Shown in pieces: positions 15,984-25,415 of a DNA stretch of 64,000 nucleotides (its first letter is position 1; every line of letters starts with the position of its first letter). The position numbers and the translations under genes were made by a program. Under the pieces are notes generated by a model. The model ran no database searches. It saw only the letters and a list, made by a program, of their open reading frames with translations, and was not told the DNA's origin. Location: assembly GCA_945901405.1 (NCBI GenBank), contig CAMDLH010000006.1, forward strand, positions 1-64,000. The letters are read 5' to 3'. The DNA comes from Bordetella parapertussis (GTDB taxonomy: Bacteria; Pseudomonadota; Gammaproteobacteria; Burkholderiales; SG8-41).

Positions 15984-17203
15984 GCGCCGACCACCACGCC
16001 GCTGGACATTAGTGCAGCGGCTTCGGACGAAGAATACCCAAGCGACAATAGTATCTCGCGCGAGTGCTGACCCAAAGCGGGCGCGGGCGCATGCGTACCC
16101 CGAGCCAACCCCGCGCGAGCGAGCGGATTAACCAGATGCGGAATGCGGCCCTCGGCGGGATGCTCGATGTGATTGATCGCGCCGCGGGCCTTTACGTGCG
16201 TGAGGTCCATCGCCTCTTGCGGATCGCACACGGGGCAAATCGCGATGCCGGTTTCCTCGACCTGGCGCATGATTTCGGCGCTGGTGTGCTGCGCGCAATA
16301 TTCGGTAAGGCCCTTGTGATAAGTCGCGTGCATGCCGACGTGCGCGCTCAGTCGATGCGCGGGGGTTTCGTCCTTGGAGATCAGATCGGGACGATTGATC
16401 TTGTTGCAGAACTCAACCCACGAGCGTGTCTCCAACAGCGACACCGCGATGGGCTTGCCGTCCTTGGAGAGATACGTTGCGTAGCGCGGGTTGCCGCCGA
16501 AGGATTCCAGGCGCGGCTCGCCGCTGTGACCCGCGTCGCGCGCGAAGGCCGATGAGAGCGGAATCAAACACATGTTGTAGAGCGCCTCGAACATCGCCAG
16601 ATCGATCTCGCAACCGACACCGGTCTTCGCGCGTTGCGCGAGTGCCGCCTGCACGCCGATCACGCAATACAGCGACCCGGCGAAATCAGCCGACTGAAAA
16701 CCCGGCACCGGCGGCGGATTTTGTTCTTCAAGCGCGCAGCCCATGAGTCCGGTTAAACCTTGAATCACCAGATCGTGCCCGGCGATGTGCGACAGCGGCC
16801 CCGTCTGGCCAAAGCCCGAGATCGCGCAATGAATCACGCGCGGGTTGTACGCGCTAACGGTGGCGTGATCGATGGCAAGTTTTTTTGCCACACCGGGTCG
16901 AAACGATTCGATCACCACATCGGCGTCTTTCAACAACCGCCGCGCCACTTCTCGCCCGGCGTCGTTTTTCATGTCGAGCGCGATGCTGCGTTTGTGTGCG
17001 TTCGTCGCATGAAAATAAACGCTCTCGTGTTTGTAACGCGGCTGCGCGTGGCGGCTGCCATCACCGATGCCAGGCTGCTCCACCTTGATCACGTCAGCAC
17101 CCATCTCGCCCATCATCTGCGTGGCAAACGGGCCGGGCAACAAGCGGCTGAAATCGACAATACGCACGCCGGCGAGCGGCAGAGGTTTCGTTGCACTAAC
17201 CAT
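15980..17203 (-). CDS. CaiB/BaiF family CoA-transferase
   Basis: LAGVRIVDFSRLLPGPFATQMMGEMGADVIKVEQPGIGDGSR...NAHKRSIALDMKNDAGREVARRLL; ATGA overlap with the downstream fused gene. Confidence 0.9.
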   Translation of the reverse strand: MVSATKPLPLAGVRIVDFSRLLPGPFATQMMGEMGADVIKVEQPGIGDGSRHAQPRYKHESVYFHATNAHKRSIALDMKNDAGREVARRLLKDADVVIESFRPGVAKKLAIDHATVSAYNPRVIHCAISGFGQTGPLSHIAGHDLVIQGLTGLMGCALEEQNPPPVPGFQSADFAGSLYCVIGVQAALAQRAKTGVGCEIDLAMFEALYNMCLIPLSSAFARDAGHSGEPRLESFGGNPRYATYLSKDGKPIAVSLLETRSWVEFCNKINRPDLISKDETPAHRLSAHVGMHATYHKGLTEYCAQHTSAEIMRQVEETGIAICPVCDPQEAMDLTHVKARGAINHIEHPAEGRIPHLVNPLARAGLARGTHAPAPALGQHSREILLSLGYSSSEAAALMSSGVVVGA

Positions 17204-17211
17204 GATTATCC

Positions 17212-17229
17212 TTTAAAAACAAATACTTA
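17212..17229 (+). repeat. dispersed 18-bp AT-rich motif, TTTAAAAACAAATACTTA
   Basis: Differs at 2 positions from identical copies at 31217 and 48759; 9 nt upstream of the 17203 start codon. Confidence 0.6.
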
Positions 17230-17238
17230 TATAACATT

Positions 17239-17295
17239 AACCGCAGAGGCGCAAAGGAAAACAAATCAACTGGTTTTCTCTGCGCCTCTGCGGTT
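17239..17295. repeat. imperfect inverted repeat / hairpin (AACCGCAGAGGCGCA...TGCGCCTCTGCGGTT)
   Basis: 15-bp perfect outer arms continuing imperfectly into GGAAAAC/GTTTTCTC. Intergenic between two minus-strand genes. Confidence 0.75.
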
Positions 17296-17316
17296 CAATC
17301 ATTCATGCGCGTAACT

Positions 17317-18474
17317 TCACTTACTCGGAGCAACACCACGAAACGCCTCCATCCCCGTGATATCGCGTCCATGTATCAGCGCGAGAATTTCATTCGTGCC
17401 ATCGGGAATCGGAATCATGCGGATGTCGCGGTACAGCGCTTCGATTTTCGCTTCGGTTGAAAGCCCCATCGCGCCGAAGATGTTCATCGCCTCCCACACC
17501 GCCGCGCGGCAGGCGTTCTGTGCATAGCGTTTCGCCATCGCCGCGTCACCTTCGCTCGCCTGGCCGGCATCGGCGCGCGACAACGCGTAGTAGCTTAGCA
17601 AGCGGCTGGTGACGATGGCGGTGTGCATGTCGGAAAGATTCTTTTGCACCAGTTGGTGCGCGGCGATGGGCTTGCCGAATTGTTTGCGCGTCTTCGCGTA
17701 TTCGAGCGCCATGTCGTAGGCGCGCTGCGCGAGATGCGCCGAGAGCAATCCAAACAACGGGCGATTCACCGCCCACGACGATTTCAGAATCTCGGTGCCG
17801 CCCGCCGGTGCGATGATCAGGTTCTCGGCCGGCAGCCGGCAGTTGTCGAATACGGCTTCGCCCAGCATGCCCTGGCGCAGGCCGATGGTGTCAATGTTGC
17901 GCGCGTCGAACGGCGAGGCCGCGCGGTCGATGATGACTTTCACCACCTTGTTGTTCTCATCGAGGCAGGTCACCAGCATCAGATCGCATTCGGCGACGTT
18001 GCTGATCCACATCTTGCGGCCGTTCAACACAAGCCGGTCGCCGTCGCGTTTGACCCGCGTCTTGATGCCGCGCGGGTCGGAGCCAGTGTCCGGCTCGGTG
18101 GAGCCGGTGCAGAACATTTTTTTCCCGGCGATGAGATCAGGCAGAAAGCGGCTCTTTTGCGCGTCATTCGATTCGGCGAAAAAGCGCGCGGTCGAAGCCT
18201 CGTGCGCGATCAGCACCAGCGCCACGCTCGGCGGAATCTGCTCGATCATGATGCCGTAGTCGAGCAACTTCATGCCCGGGCCGCCGCCGGATTCGGGCAG
18301 GCGCGCGGCTGTGAGTCCCATCTCGGCGAACTTGCCGAGGATGTGCATGAATTCGCTCTTCGGCAACGCGCGGTTCGCATCGTTCTTTTCAAGACGCGGC
18401 GTGATCTCGCGCTCGACCATGCGGCGCGCGGACGATTGCATCAATTCCTGTTCGGCTGTCAGCGTGAAATCCAC
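17317..18474 (-). CDS. acyl-CoA dehydrogenase
   Basis: MDFTLTAEQELMQSSARRMVEREITPRL...EPDTGSDPRGIKTRVKRDGDRLVLNGRKMWISN...YRDIRMIPIPDGTNEILALIHGRDITG. Confidence 0.93.
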   Translation of the reverse strand: MDFTLTAEQELMQSSARRMVEREITPRLEKNDANRALPKSEFMHILGKFAEMGLTAARLPESGGGPGMKLLDYGIMIEQIPPSVALVLIAHEASTARFFAESNDAQKSRFLPDLIAGKKMFCTGSTEPDTGSDPRGIKTRVKRDGDRLVLNGRKMWISNVAECDLMLVTCLDENNKVVKVIIDRAASPFDARNIDTIGLRQGMLGEAVFDNCRLPAENLIIAPAGGTEILKSSWAVNRPLFGLLSAHLAQRAYDMALEYAKTRKQFGKPIAAHQLVQKNLSDMHTAIVTSRLLSYYALSRADAGQASEGDAAMAKRYAQNACRAAVWEAMNIFGAMGLSTEAKIEALYRDIRMIPIPDGTNEILALIHGRDITGMEAFRGVAPSK

Positions 18475-18492
18475 ATCGTTCTCCCCGTCAAA

Positions 18493-19551
18493 TCACCGGC
18501 GGTGATCAGCGCCCACGGCATCGGCCGCGGATTTAAATCCATCGCCACGCAGCAGCGCGGCAAGTTCTGTTTTGATGCTGCCCACGAGTTCCGGTCCATG
18601 AAACACCAGCGCCGAATACAACTGCACGAGGCAAGCGCCCGCGCGTATCTTCGCATACGCATCGGCGCCGCTGGCAACACCACCGCAGCCGATGATGGGA
18701 ATTTTACCGCCGGTAAGACGATACATATCCGCGAGACATTTCGTCGCCAGCGTCATCAGCGGCGGGCCGGACAAGCCGCCGGTTTCATTCGCATGCATGC
18801 TGCGCAGCCCCGGCGGGCGCGTAACAGTGGTGTTGCCGACGATGAGGCCATCGATTTTGGTGGCGAGCGCCACTTCGGCGATGTCGCTGATTTGCTGCTC
18901 GTCCAGATCGGGGCCGACCTTCGCCAGCAGTGGCGGCGGATGCGACGGCGCCGACTTGGCACGCGCTTCAAGCACGCGGTTGATCAGCACTTCGATTTCC
19001 GCGCGCGCCTGCAAGTTGCGCAGACCCGGCGTGTTGGGCGAGGACACATTGCACACCAGGTAATCCGCATGCGCGCACACGCGCTCGATGCCCTTCACGT
19101 AGTCGGCGGCGGCGTCCGTGGCATCGCGATTCTTGCCGACGTTGGCGCCAACGATGCCCACGCGTTTGCGTGATTGCAGCTTAGTGGCAAAGTGTTCAAG
19201 ACCCTTGCTGTTAAAACCAAAGCGGTTGATCACCGCCACGTCCTCATCAAGGCGAAACAAGCGCGGTTTTGGATTACCCGGTTGCGGCAGCGGCGTCACC
19301 GTGCCCGCCTCGACGAAACCAAAACCAAACGCGAGCATCGCGTCCATCACTTCGGCGTCCTTGTCGAAGCCAGCGGCGAGGCCTATGGGATTTTTGAAAT
19401 CACGATTCCATACGCGCGTGGCGAGTAATGCATCGTCAATTTCGCGTGCGCTGCCGGCGAGGCCGTGCTTCAACGCCCAGATCGCGATGCCGTGCGCGGC
19501 TTCCGGTGTAAACAAATGCAGCAGTGGGCGTAGGGTTTGGTAGCTCGGCAT
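18493..19551 (-). CDS. pyrD: dihydroorotate dehydrogenase (quinone)
   Basis: NPIGLAAGFDKDAEVMDAMLAFGFGFVEAGTVTPLPQPGNPKPRLFRL...NVSSPNTPGLRNLQ...IIGCGGVASGADAYAKIRAGACLVQLYSALVFHGP. Confidence 0.95.
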   Translation of the reverse strand: MPSYQTLRPLLHLFTPEAAHGIAIWALKHGLAGSAREIDDALLATRVWNRDFKNPIGLAAGFDKDAEVMDAMLAFGFGFVEAGTVTPLPQPGNPKPRLFRLDEDVAVINRFGFNSKGLEHFATKLQSRKRVGIVGANVGKNRDATDAAADYVKGIERVCAHADYLVCNVSSPNTPGLRNLQARAEIEVLINRVLEARAKSAPSHPPPLLAKVGPDLDEQQISDIAEVALATKIDGLIVGNTTVTRPPGLRSMHANETGGLSGPPLMTLATKCLADMYRLTGGKIPIIGCGGVASGADAYAKIRAGACLVQLYSALVFHGPELVGSIKTELAALLRGDGFKSAADAVGADHRR

Positions 19552-19587
19552 GGTGAGCTGGGTTTGGATTGGTTGATTCTTTTGAAC

Positions 19588-19670
19588 CCATCCCCATCCC
19601 AACCTTCCCCCTGAAGGGGAGGGGACTAAGTGCCCCTTCCCCTTCAGGGGGAAGGTTGGGATGGGGGTGG
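19588..19670. repeat. large near-perfect inverted repeat (about 37-bp arms)
   Basis: CCATCCCCATCCCAACCTTCCCCCTGAAGGGGAGGGG / CCCCTTCCCCTTCAGGGGGAAGGTTGGGATGGGGGTGG between the pyrD start and the pyrE stop. Confidence 0.85.
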
Positions 19671-19694
19671 TTTACCGCAACAAACAGACAGAAC

Positions 19695-19714
19695 GTAAGT
19701 ATTTGTTTTTATTA
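19695..19714 (-). repeat. dispersed AT-rich motif copy, GTAAGTATTTGTTTTTATTA on plus strand
   Basis: 20 bp identical to 28961-28980; 16 of 18 match to the reverse complement of the 17212 copy. Confidence 0.6.
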
Positions 19715-19720
19715 ACTATT

Positions 19721-20422
19721 TTATCCACCAGCAGCGCCCGCCGTACCGCCGTGCGCCTTCGACCAGCCGCGCGGGTCGTTGATGAATTTCTCCACCTCGG
19801 CGAGCATTTTGGTATCGAACGTGTTCGCCGCCTTGGCCACCGCCAGCACATCCTGCCACGTCGCCAACGCGTGCATCTTCACGCCCATGTCATTCAGCAG
19901 CTTCGCGCCTTCGGGGAAAATGTTGTAGTAAAAATTCACGAACACGTGATCGCACTTCATGCCCGCCGCGCGCAACGCATTGCAGAAATTCACCTTGCTG
20001 CCGCCGTCGGTGGCGAGGTCTTCCACCAGCAGCACGCGCCAGCCTTCGCGCACGTCGCCCTCGATCTGCGCGTTGCGGCCAAAGCCCTTGGCCTTCTTAC
20101 GCACATATTGCATCGGCAGCATCATGCGGTCGGCGAACCACGCCGCGTACGGTATGCCCGCGGTCTCGCCGCCGGCAACCACATCGAATTGCTCGAAGCC
20201 AACATTGCGATGTATCGTCGCCACGCCAAAGTCGGTCAACGTCTGCCGCACGCGCGGAAACGAAATCAGCCGCCGGCAATCGGTGTAGACCGGACTCGCC
20301 AGCCCGGAGGTATAGATGAAGGGTTTATCCTGCATGAAGCGCACGGCATCGACTTCGATCAGCATCTTCGCCGTCAGCTCGGCCATCACCTTTGCGCCGG
20401 GAAATCCAATACCATGTGCCAT
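19721..20422 (-). CDS. pyrE: orotate phosphoribosyltransferase
   Basis: [32 protein letters not shown]...[36 protein letters not shown]...[17 protein letters not shown]. Confidence 0.9.
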   Translation of the reverse strand: MAHGIGFPGAKVMAELTAKMLIEVDAVRFMQDKPFIYTSGLASPVYTDCRRLISFPRVRQTLTDFGVATIHRNVGFEQFDVVAGGETAGIPYAAWFADRMMLPMQYVRKKAKGFGRNAQIEGDVREGWRVLLVEDLATDGGSKVNFCNALRAAGMKCDHVFVNFYYNIFPEGAKLLNDMGVKMHALATWQDVLAVAKAANTFDTKMLAEVEKFINDPRGWSKAHGGTAGAAGG

Positions 20423-20517
20423 GTCGCGATCCTTGTTCGTGCGCGTGGAGAATGCGCCGTATTTTAGCCGAGTTTACCAGCGCACAATCCGCTTTTGCCA
20501 TGGAGGAAACCGAGAAA

Positions 20518-21507
20518 ATGAAAGCCGCCTTCTATACACACCAGGGTAAACCCAGCGAGGTGATCCAGTTCGGCGAACAACCCATGCCGCACACGGGCGC
20601 GGGCGAGGTGCGCGTGCGTCTGCATGCGTCGGGCGTGAACCCCGCCGACACCAACCGCACCGTCGGGCGCAGCTACGCGATGGAAGGCCCGCTCATCATC
20701 CCCAACAGCGACGGCGCGGGCGTTATCGATGAAACCGGCGCGGGCGTGGATGCTGCGTGGCTCAACAAACGCGTGTGGCTCTACAACGGCCAGCGCGGCG
20801 GGCGGCTGTTGGGCACCGCCGCCGAATACATCGCGCTCAATGCCGACCTGGTGTCGCCGCTGCCCGACAACACCACGTTCGCCGAGAGTGCGTGCCTCGG
20901 CATACCGTGCATGACCGCGCATCGTTGTGTCACGCTGGGCGGTGATCTTCAAGGCAAAACCGTGCTCGTCACCGGCGGCGCGGGCGCGGTCGGGCACTAC
21001 GCGATTCAATGGGCAAAGCGTTTCGGCGCGCGCGTGATCGCCACCGTCAGTTCGCCGGAGAAAGCCGCGCACGCAATGGCGGCCGGCGCTGAACTGTGCA
21101 TCAATTACAAAAACGAAGACGTTGTTGCAAGCGTGCGCGCACACGTCGGCAAGGCCTGCGTGCATCATGTAGTCGATGTCGATTTCGGCGGCAACCTCGC
21201 GGTGACGCTGCCGCTGCTCGCGGCGAACGGCTCCATCGCCTACTACGCCACGCGCGGCAATGTCTCGCCGGTAATCCTCGCGCCAGAACTCATGCGCAAG
21301 AATCTTTCGATCCACGCCGTGCTGCTCAACGGCGCGCCGCACGCCGCACGCAAGCGCGCGCAGAACGACATCACGCAATGGCTCAATGAGGGTGGTATGC
21401 AACATACGGTGTCGGCGGTGTTTCCACTCGCGCGCACCGCGGATGCTCACAACGCCGTCGAATATGTGCCGAAGAACGGCACGGTGGTTGTTGATTGCAC
21501 GGCGTAA
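20518..21507 (+). CDS. NADPH:quinone reductase (zeta-crystallin-like MDR family)
   Basis: MKAAFYTHQGKPSEVIQFGEQPMPHTGAGEVRVRLHASGVNPADTNRTVG...GKTVLVTGGAGAVGHYAIQWAKRFGARVIATVSS. Confidence 0.9.
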   Translation: MKAAFYTHQGKPSEVIQFGEQPMPHTGAGEVRVRLHASGVNPADTNRTVGRSYAMEGPLIIPNSDGAGVIDETGAGVDAAWLNKRVWLYNGQRGGRLLGTAAEYIALNADLVSPLPDNTTFAESACLGIPCMTAHRCVTLGGDLQGKTVLVTGGAGAVGHYAIQWAKRFGARVIATVSSPEKAAHAMAAGAELCINYKNEDVVASVRAHVGKACVHHVVDVDFGGNLAVTLPLLAANGSIAYYATRGNVSPVILAPELMRKNLSIHAVLLNGAPHAARKRAQNDITQWLNEGGMQHTVSAVFPLARTADAHNAVEYVPKNGTVVVDCTA

Positions 21508-22476
21508 TTATTTCGCCCGCAAGCCCGCCTGCACCGCCACCATTCTGAACACCTCGATGTCGCCGTGCACTGACTTGGTATAAGTCTCCGGCGTGCTGGT
21601 GTAGATGTTGAAGTCTACGCCCGTCAAGCGTTCGCGCACGTCGGGCATTTCAAGTATGCGCGTCACTTCCCTGTTGATCTGATGCACGATGGCGCGCGGC
21701 GTTTGCGCGTGCGCCAGCACGCCTTGCGAACCGTCGCGTCCCCAGCCCGGCAGCACCTCGGAGGCGGTGGGCACCTCGGACAGCAGCGGCGCGCGTTTTA
21801 ACGTCGTGACCGCGAGCGGCTGCAACTGGCCGTTCTTGATGAAGGTGATCGTCGGCCCCAGGCCGCCAACGCCGTAGTGTATGCGGCCCGCGACGATTTC
21901 GAGCAAAAATTCCGGCTGGCCCTTGAAGCCAACATGCGCGGCCTTGATGCCCGCTGCCAGGCGAAAACGCTCGGCGTTCATGAACGTCGCGCTGCCGCCG
22001 CCGGACGAACCGTAAAGCAATTTGCCCGGATTTGCATGCCCGTAGGCGATGAGTTCCTTCACCGATTTGACGCCGAGCGCGGGGGAGACCACCAGCACCG
22101 TGGTGCTGTAGCCAATTTGCGCCACGCCGATGAAATCCTTCACCGGATCGTAGGGCAGGTTCACATGCACCGCCGCGCCCACGGCGAAGCCGGGGCCGCC
22201 GAGCAAAAATGTGTAGCCGTCGGGAGCGGCCTTGGCGACGATGGATGCGCCGATCATGCCGCCTGCTCCCGAGCGATTCTCGACCACCACCGGCTGACCG
22301 AGGTTTTCACCGAGCTTGGGTGCCACCAGGCGCGCCAATGTATCCTGCGTGCCGCCAGCGCTGGAGGGCACGACGATGCGAATGGGTTTGATTGGATACT
22401 TCGGTTGCGCACAAACAGGGCCGCACACAAGCGCAAGCAGGATCGCGATCACGGCATTAGGCATATTCGCCATCAT
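21508..22476 (-). CDS. Bug/TctC-family tripartite tricarboxylate transporter receptor
   Basis: YPIKPIRIVVPSSAGGTQDTLARLVAPKLGENLGQPVVVENRSGAGGMIGASIVAKAAPDGYTFLLG, signal peptide. Confidence 0.92.
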   Translation of the reverse strand: MMANMPNAVIAILLALVCGPVCAQPKYPIKPIRIVVPSSAGGTQDTLARLVAPKLGENLGQPVVVENRSGAGGMIGASIVAKAAPDGYTFLLGGPGFAVGAAVHVNLPYDPVKDFIGVAQIGYSTTVLVVSPALGVKSVKELIAYGHANPGKLLYGSSGGGSATFMNAERFRLAAGIKAAHVGFKGQPEFLLEIVAGRIHYGVGGLGPTITFIKNGQLQPLAVTTLKRAPLLSEVPTASEVLPGWGRDGSQGVLAHAQTPRAIVHQINREVTRILEMPDVRERLTGVDFNIYTSTPETYTKSVHGDIEVFRMVAVQAGLRAK

Positions 22477-22477
22477 G

Positions 22478-23440
22478 TTACTTCGGACGCAACCCAGCAT
22501 CGACCACGACCTTGTTGAACACGGCGATATCGCTGCGCAGCATGCGGTCGGTTTCCTCGGGCGTGGTGGGTGCGATCAAAAACGCGACATTCAGCAAGCG
22601 CTCCTTGACATCCGGCAGCGCCAGCGCGCGCGCCACTTCGCGGCTCAGTTGTTGCAGGATCGCGCGCGGCGTGCCTGCGGGCGCCAGCCACATCTGCGAG
22701 CCGTCGCGGCTCGCGTTCGGCAGCACTTCGGTCATCGCGGGCACATCAGGAAACAGCGGCGTACGGTTGGGCACCATCGCCAGCGGCAGCAGCCTGCCGT
22801 CCTTGATCAATGGCATCGCGGGGCCGAGGCCGGCCATGCCGAACTGCACGCGGCCCGCGACGATTTCAATGATGAATTCCGGTTGCCCCTTGAACGCCAC
22901 ATGCACGGCCTTGATGCCGGCGGCGAAGCGGAAGCGCTCCGCGTTCATGTGCGTGGCGCTGCCCGAACCGGCCGAGCCGAAAAATACCTTGCCGGGCTGC
23001 GCATAACTTAACGCGATGAGATCCTTGACGGACTTGACGCCGAGCGCTGGCGACACGATGAGCGCGGTGGTGCTAAAACCGATGCTGACGACGCCGGCAA
23101 AATCCTTGAGCGTGTTGTAGGGCAGGCTCGGTTGCAGGGCCGCGGTAATTGCAATCGCGCCCGAGGTCGCGAGCAGGGTGTAGCCATCCGGCGCGGCCTT
23201 GGCGACGATGTTGGCGGCGAGGGTGCCGCCCGCGCCCGGACGATTCTCGATCACCACGGGTTGCCCCAGCGCCTCGGACACGCGCGGCCCGAGCAGGCGC
23301 GCCAGCGTGTCAGGCGTGCCGCCGGCGGTGAAGGCCACCACCAGGCGTATGGGTTTCGCCGGGAATTTCTGTTGCGCGTTCGCGAACGCCGGAATCGCGG
23401 CGATCACGATTGCAGCAACGACCAGGGGATTGATGTGCAT
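22478..23440 (-). CDS. Bug/TctC-family receptor, paralogue of the adjacent gene
   Basis: FPAKPIRLVVAFTAGGTPDTLARLLGPRVSEALGQPVVIENRPGAGGTLAANIVAKAAPDGYTLLATSG. Confidence 0.92.
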   Translation of the reverse strand: MHINPLVVAAIVIAAIPAFANAQQKFPAKPIRLVVAFTAGGTPDTLARLLGPRVSEALGQPVVIENRPGAGGTLAANIVAKAAPDGYTLLATSGAIAITAALQPSLPYNTLKDFAGVVSIGFSTTALIVSPALGVKSVKDLIALSYAQPGKVFFGSAGSGSATHMNAERFRFAAGIKAVHVAFKGQPEFIIEIVAGRVQFGMAGLGPAMPLIKDGRLLPLAMVPNRTPLFPDVPAMTEVLPNASRDGSQMWLAPAGTPRAILQQLSREVARALALPDVKERLLNVAFLIAPTTPEETDRMLRSDIAVFNKVVVDAGLRPK

Positions 23441-23519
23441 GGAGCCTCCTGCGCGCATTATGCCGAATACCGGCGCGCGGCGGATTACAATTCGTTTTCA
23501 TCACTGGGAGATTAAAAAC

Positions 23520-25415
23520 ATGGTTACCCATCTCGAAGTTCAAAGCCGCGGCACGGTACTCGACGGCCAATCGTTCGGCGCCACCGGCGCCTACGAAAAA
23601 ATCGCCGGCGTGATGCGCTTCGCGGTTGATCCCGCGCATGCGCTGCACCAGCGCGTCACCGATATCGGTCTCGCACCGAAGAATGCGCAGGGCCGCGTTG
23701 AATTCACCGGCGACTTTTATGTGCTTAAACCCGTTGACATGAAAAAAGGCAACGGGCGCCTGCTGATGGATGTGGCCAATCGCGGACGCAAGGTGGCGCT
23801 GGGCATGTTCAACAGCACGCCGCGCGTGCCTGATCCGTCTGCGCCGGTGGATTTCGGCAATGGTTTTCTCATGCGCCACGGCTACACCGTGGCGTGGATC
23901 GGCTGGCAGATCGATGTGCCGCGCAAGGATGGGTTGATCGCGCTCGATGTGCCTAGAGCGCTGGGTGTCAGCGGTTTCATCCGCTGCCGATTGCGCCCGA
24001 ATTCACGCGTGAATTCTCTGCCGCTGGCGGATCGTTATCACATCCCGAATCCGGTTGCCGATCTGAATGACGCCGAAGCGCATGTCACGATGCGCGAACA
24101 CGGCGGGGCAGATCCGGTGACGCTACCGCGCGAGGCGTGGTTTTTCCCTGATGCGAATCACATCGAGATGAAGGACGGCTTCAAGGCCGGCGCGATTTAC
24201 GACGTGGTGTACCGCTCGATGAACCCGCCGCTGGTGGGACTGGGCATGCTGGCGGTGCGCGACACCGCGGCATGGCTGCGCTGGGCCACCACCGCCGATG
24301 GCAACCCGTGCGCCGGCGCGATTGATCACGCGTATCTCTTTGGCGTGTCGCAAAGCGGGCGCTTTTTGCGCGGCATGCTGAATCTCGGTCTCGACGAAGA
24401 CGAACAGGGCCGCATGGTGTTCGACGCAGTGCTGCCGCACGTTGCGGGCGGGCGGCGCGGTGAATTCAATTTGCGTTTTGGCCAGCCCTCGCTCAATTCG
24501 CAGGAGGCGGTGGGCAGCCTGCCGCCGTTTACCGATGAAGAACTGTTCGCGCGCCTGCGCGGACGCGAGTGCGGCACGCCAAAAATATTCGCCACCAACA
24601 CATCAGCCGAATACTGGCGCGGTGATGGCTCGTTGATCCATACCGACGCCAGCGGCGCGCGCGACACGGAACCGGCGGATTTTGTGCGCACCTATCTCTT
24701 CGCCGGCACGCAGCACACGCCGGGCGCGATACCGCCGCCGGATAGCGACGCCAACACTGGCAGCCGCGGCGCGCATGTATTCAACGTCACCGATTACGCG
24801 CCGCTGTTGCGTGCGGCGCTGGTGAACATGGATCAATGGGTGAGCAAGGGCATCGCGCCGCCCAAGAGTGAATTTCCGCGTCTGGCGAACGGCACCGCGG
24901 TCGAGGCTGAATCGCTCGGTGCGTATTTTCGCAAGCTGCCGGGCGCCACCTTCCCCGAGCGCATCGTGCGTCCCACCCAGCTTGATTTCGGCCCCGACAC
25001 CGAGCGCGGCATAGTGGTCTATCCGCCGAAAATCGGCGCGCCATACAAGGTGTATGTGTCGGCGGTGGATGCCGACGGCAACGACGCCGCAGGCATCCGG
25101 CTACCCGACGCAAGCGTGCCGCTCGCCGCCACCACCGGCTGGAATCCGCGCCATCCGGATCAAGGCGCGCCGGGCGACCTGATGCAGATGATGGGTTCGA
25201 CATTCGCGTTCGCGCGCACGAAAGCGGAGCGCGAAAAGAGCGGCGACCCGCGCCCGTCCATCGCCGAACGCTACGCCTCGCGCGCGGCGTATCTGGACAA
25301 AGTGCGCGACGCCACACAGAAAATGGTGGCCGCGCGTCATGTGCTGGCCGAAGACGTAGACGGCATCGTCGAGCGCGCGGGCAAGCGCTGGGATTGGATA
25401 CATGCGGCGGGTTGA
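23520..25415 (+). CDS. alpha/beta-hydrolase-domain protein (Abhydrolase_10-like)
   Basis: MVTHLEVQSRGTVLDGQSFGATGAYEKIAGVMRFAVDPAH...HAYLFGVSQSGRFLRGMLNLGLDEDEQGRMVFDAVLPHVAGGRRGEFN; nucleophile elbow GVSQSGR. Confidence 0.85.
   Translation: MVTHLEVQSRGTVLDGQSFGATGAYEKIAGVMRFAVDPAHALHQRVTDIGLAPKNAQGRVEFTGDFYVLKPVDMKKGNGRLLMDVANRGRKVALGMFNSTPRVPDPSAPVDFGNGFLMRHGYTVAWIGWQIDVPRKDGLIALDVPRALGVSGFIRCRLRPNSRVNSLPLADRYHIPNPVADLNDAEAHVTMREHGGADPVTLPREAWFFPDANHIEMKDGFKAGAIYDVVYRSMNPPLVGLGMLAVRDTAAWLRWATTADGNPCAGAIDHAYLFGVSQSGRFLRGMLNLGLDEDEQGRMVFDAVLPHVAGGRRGEFNLRFGQPSLNSQEAVGSLPPFTDEELFARLRGRECGTPKIFATNTSAEYWRGDGSLIHTDASGARDTEPADFVRTYLFAGTQHTPGAIPPPDSDANTGSRGAHVFNVTDYAPLLRAALVNMDQWVSKGIAPPKSEFPRLANGTAVEAESLGAYFRKLPGATFPERIVRPTQLDFGPDTERGIVVYPPKIGAPYKVYVSAVDADGNDAAGIRLPDASVPLAATTGWNPRHPDQGAPGDLMQMMGSTFAFARTKAEREKSGDPRPSIAERYASRAAYLDKVRDATQKMVAARHVLAEDVDGIVERAGKRWDWIHAAG

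Noticed and set aside
17623-19173. 516-aa plus-strand ORF
   Set aside because: Shadow ORF antisense to acyl-CoA dehydrogenase and pyrD; no domain signal; expected from GC-rich codon bias.
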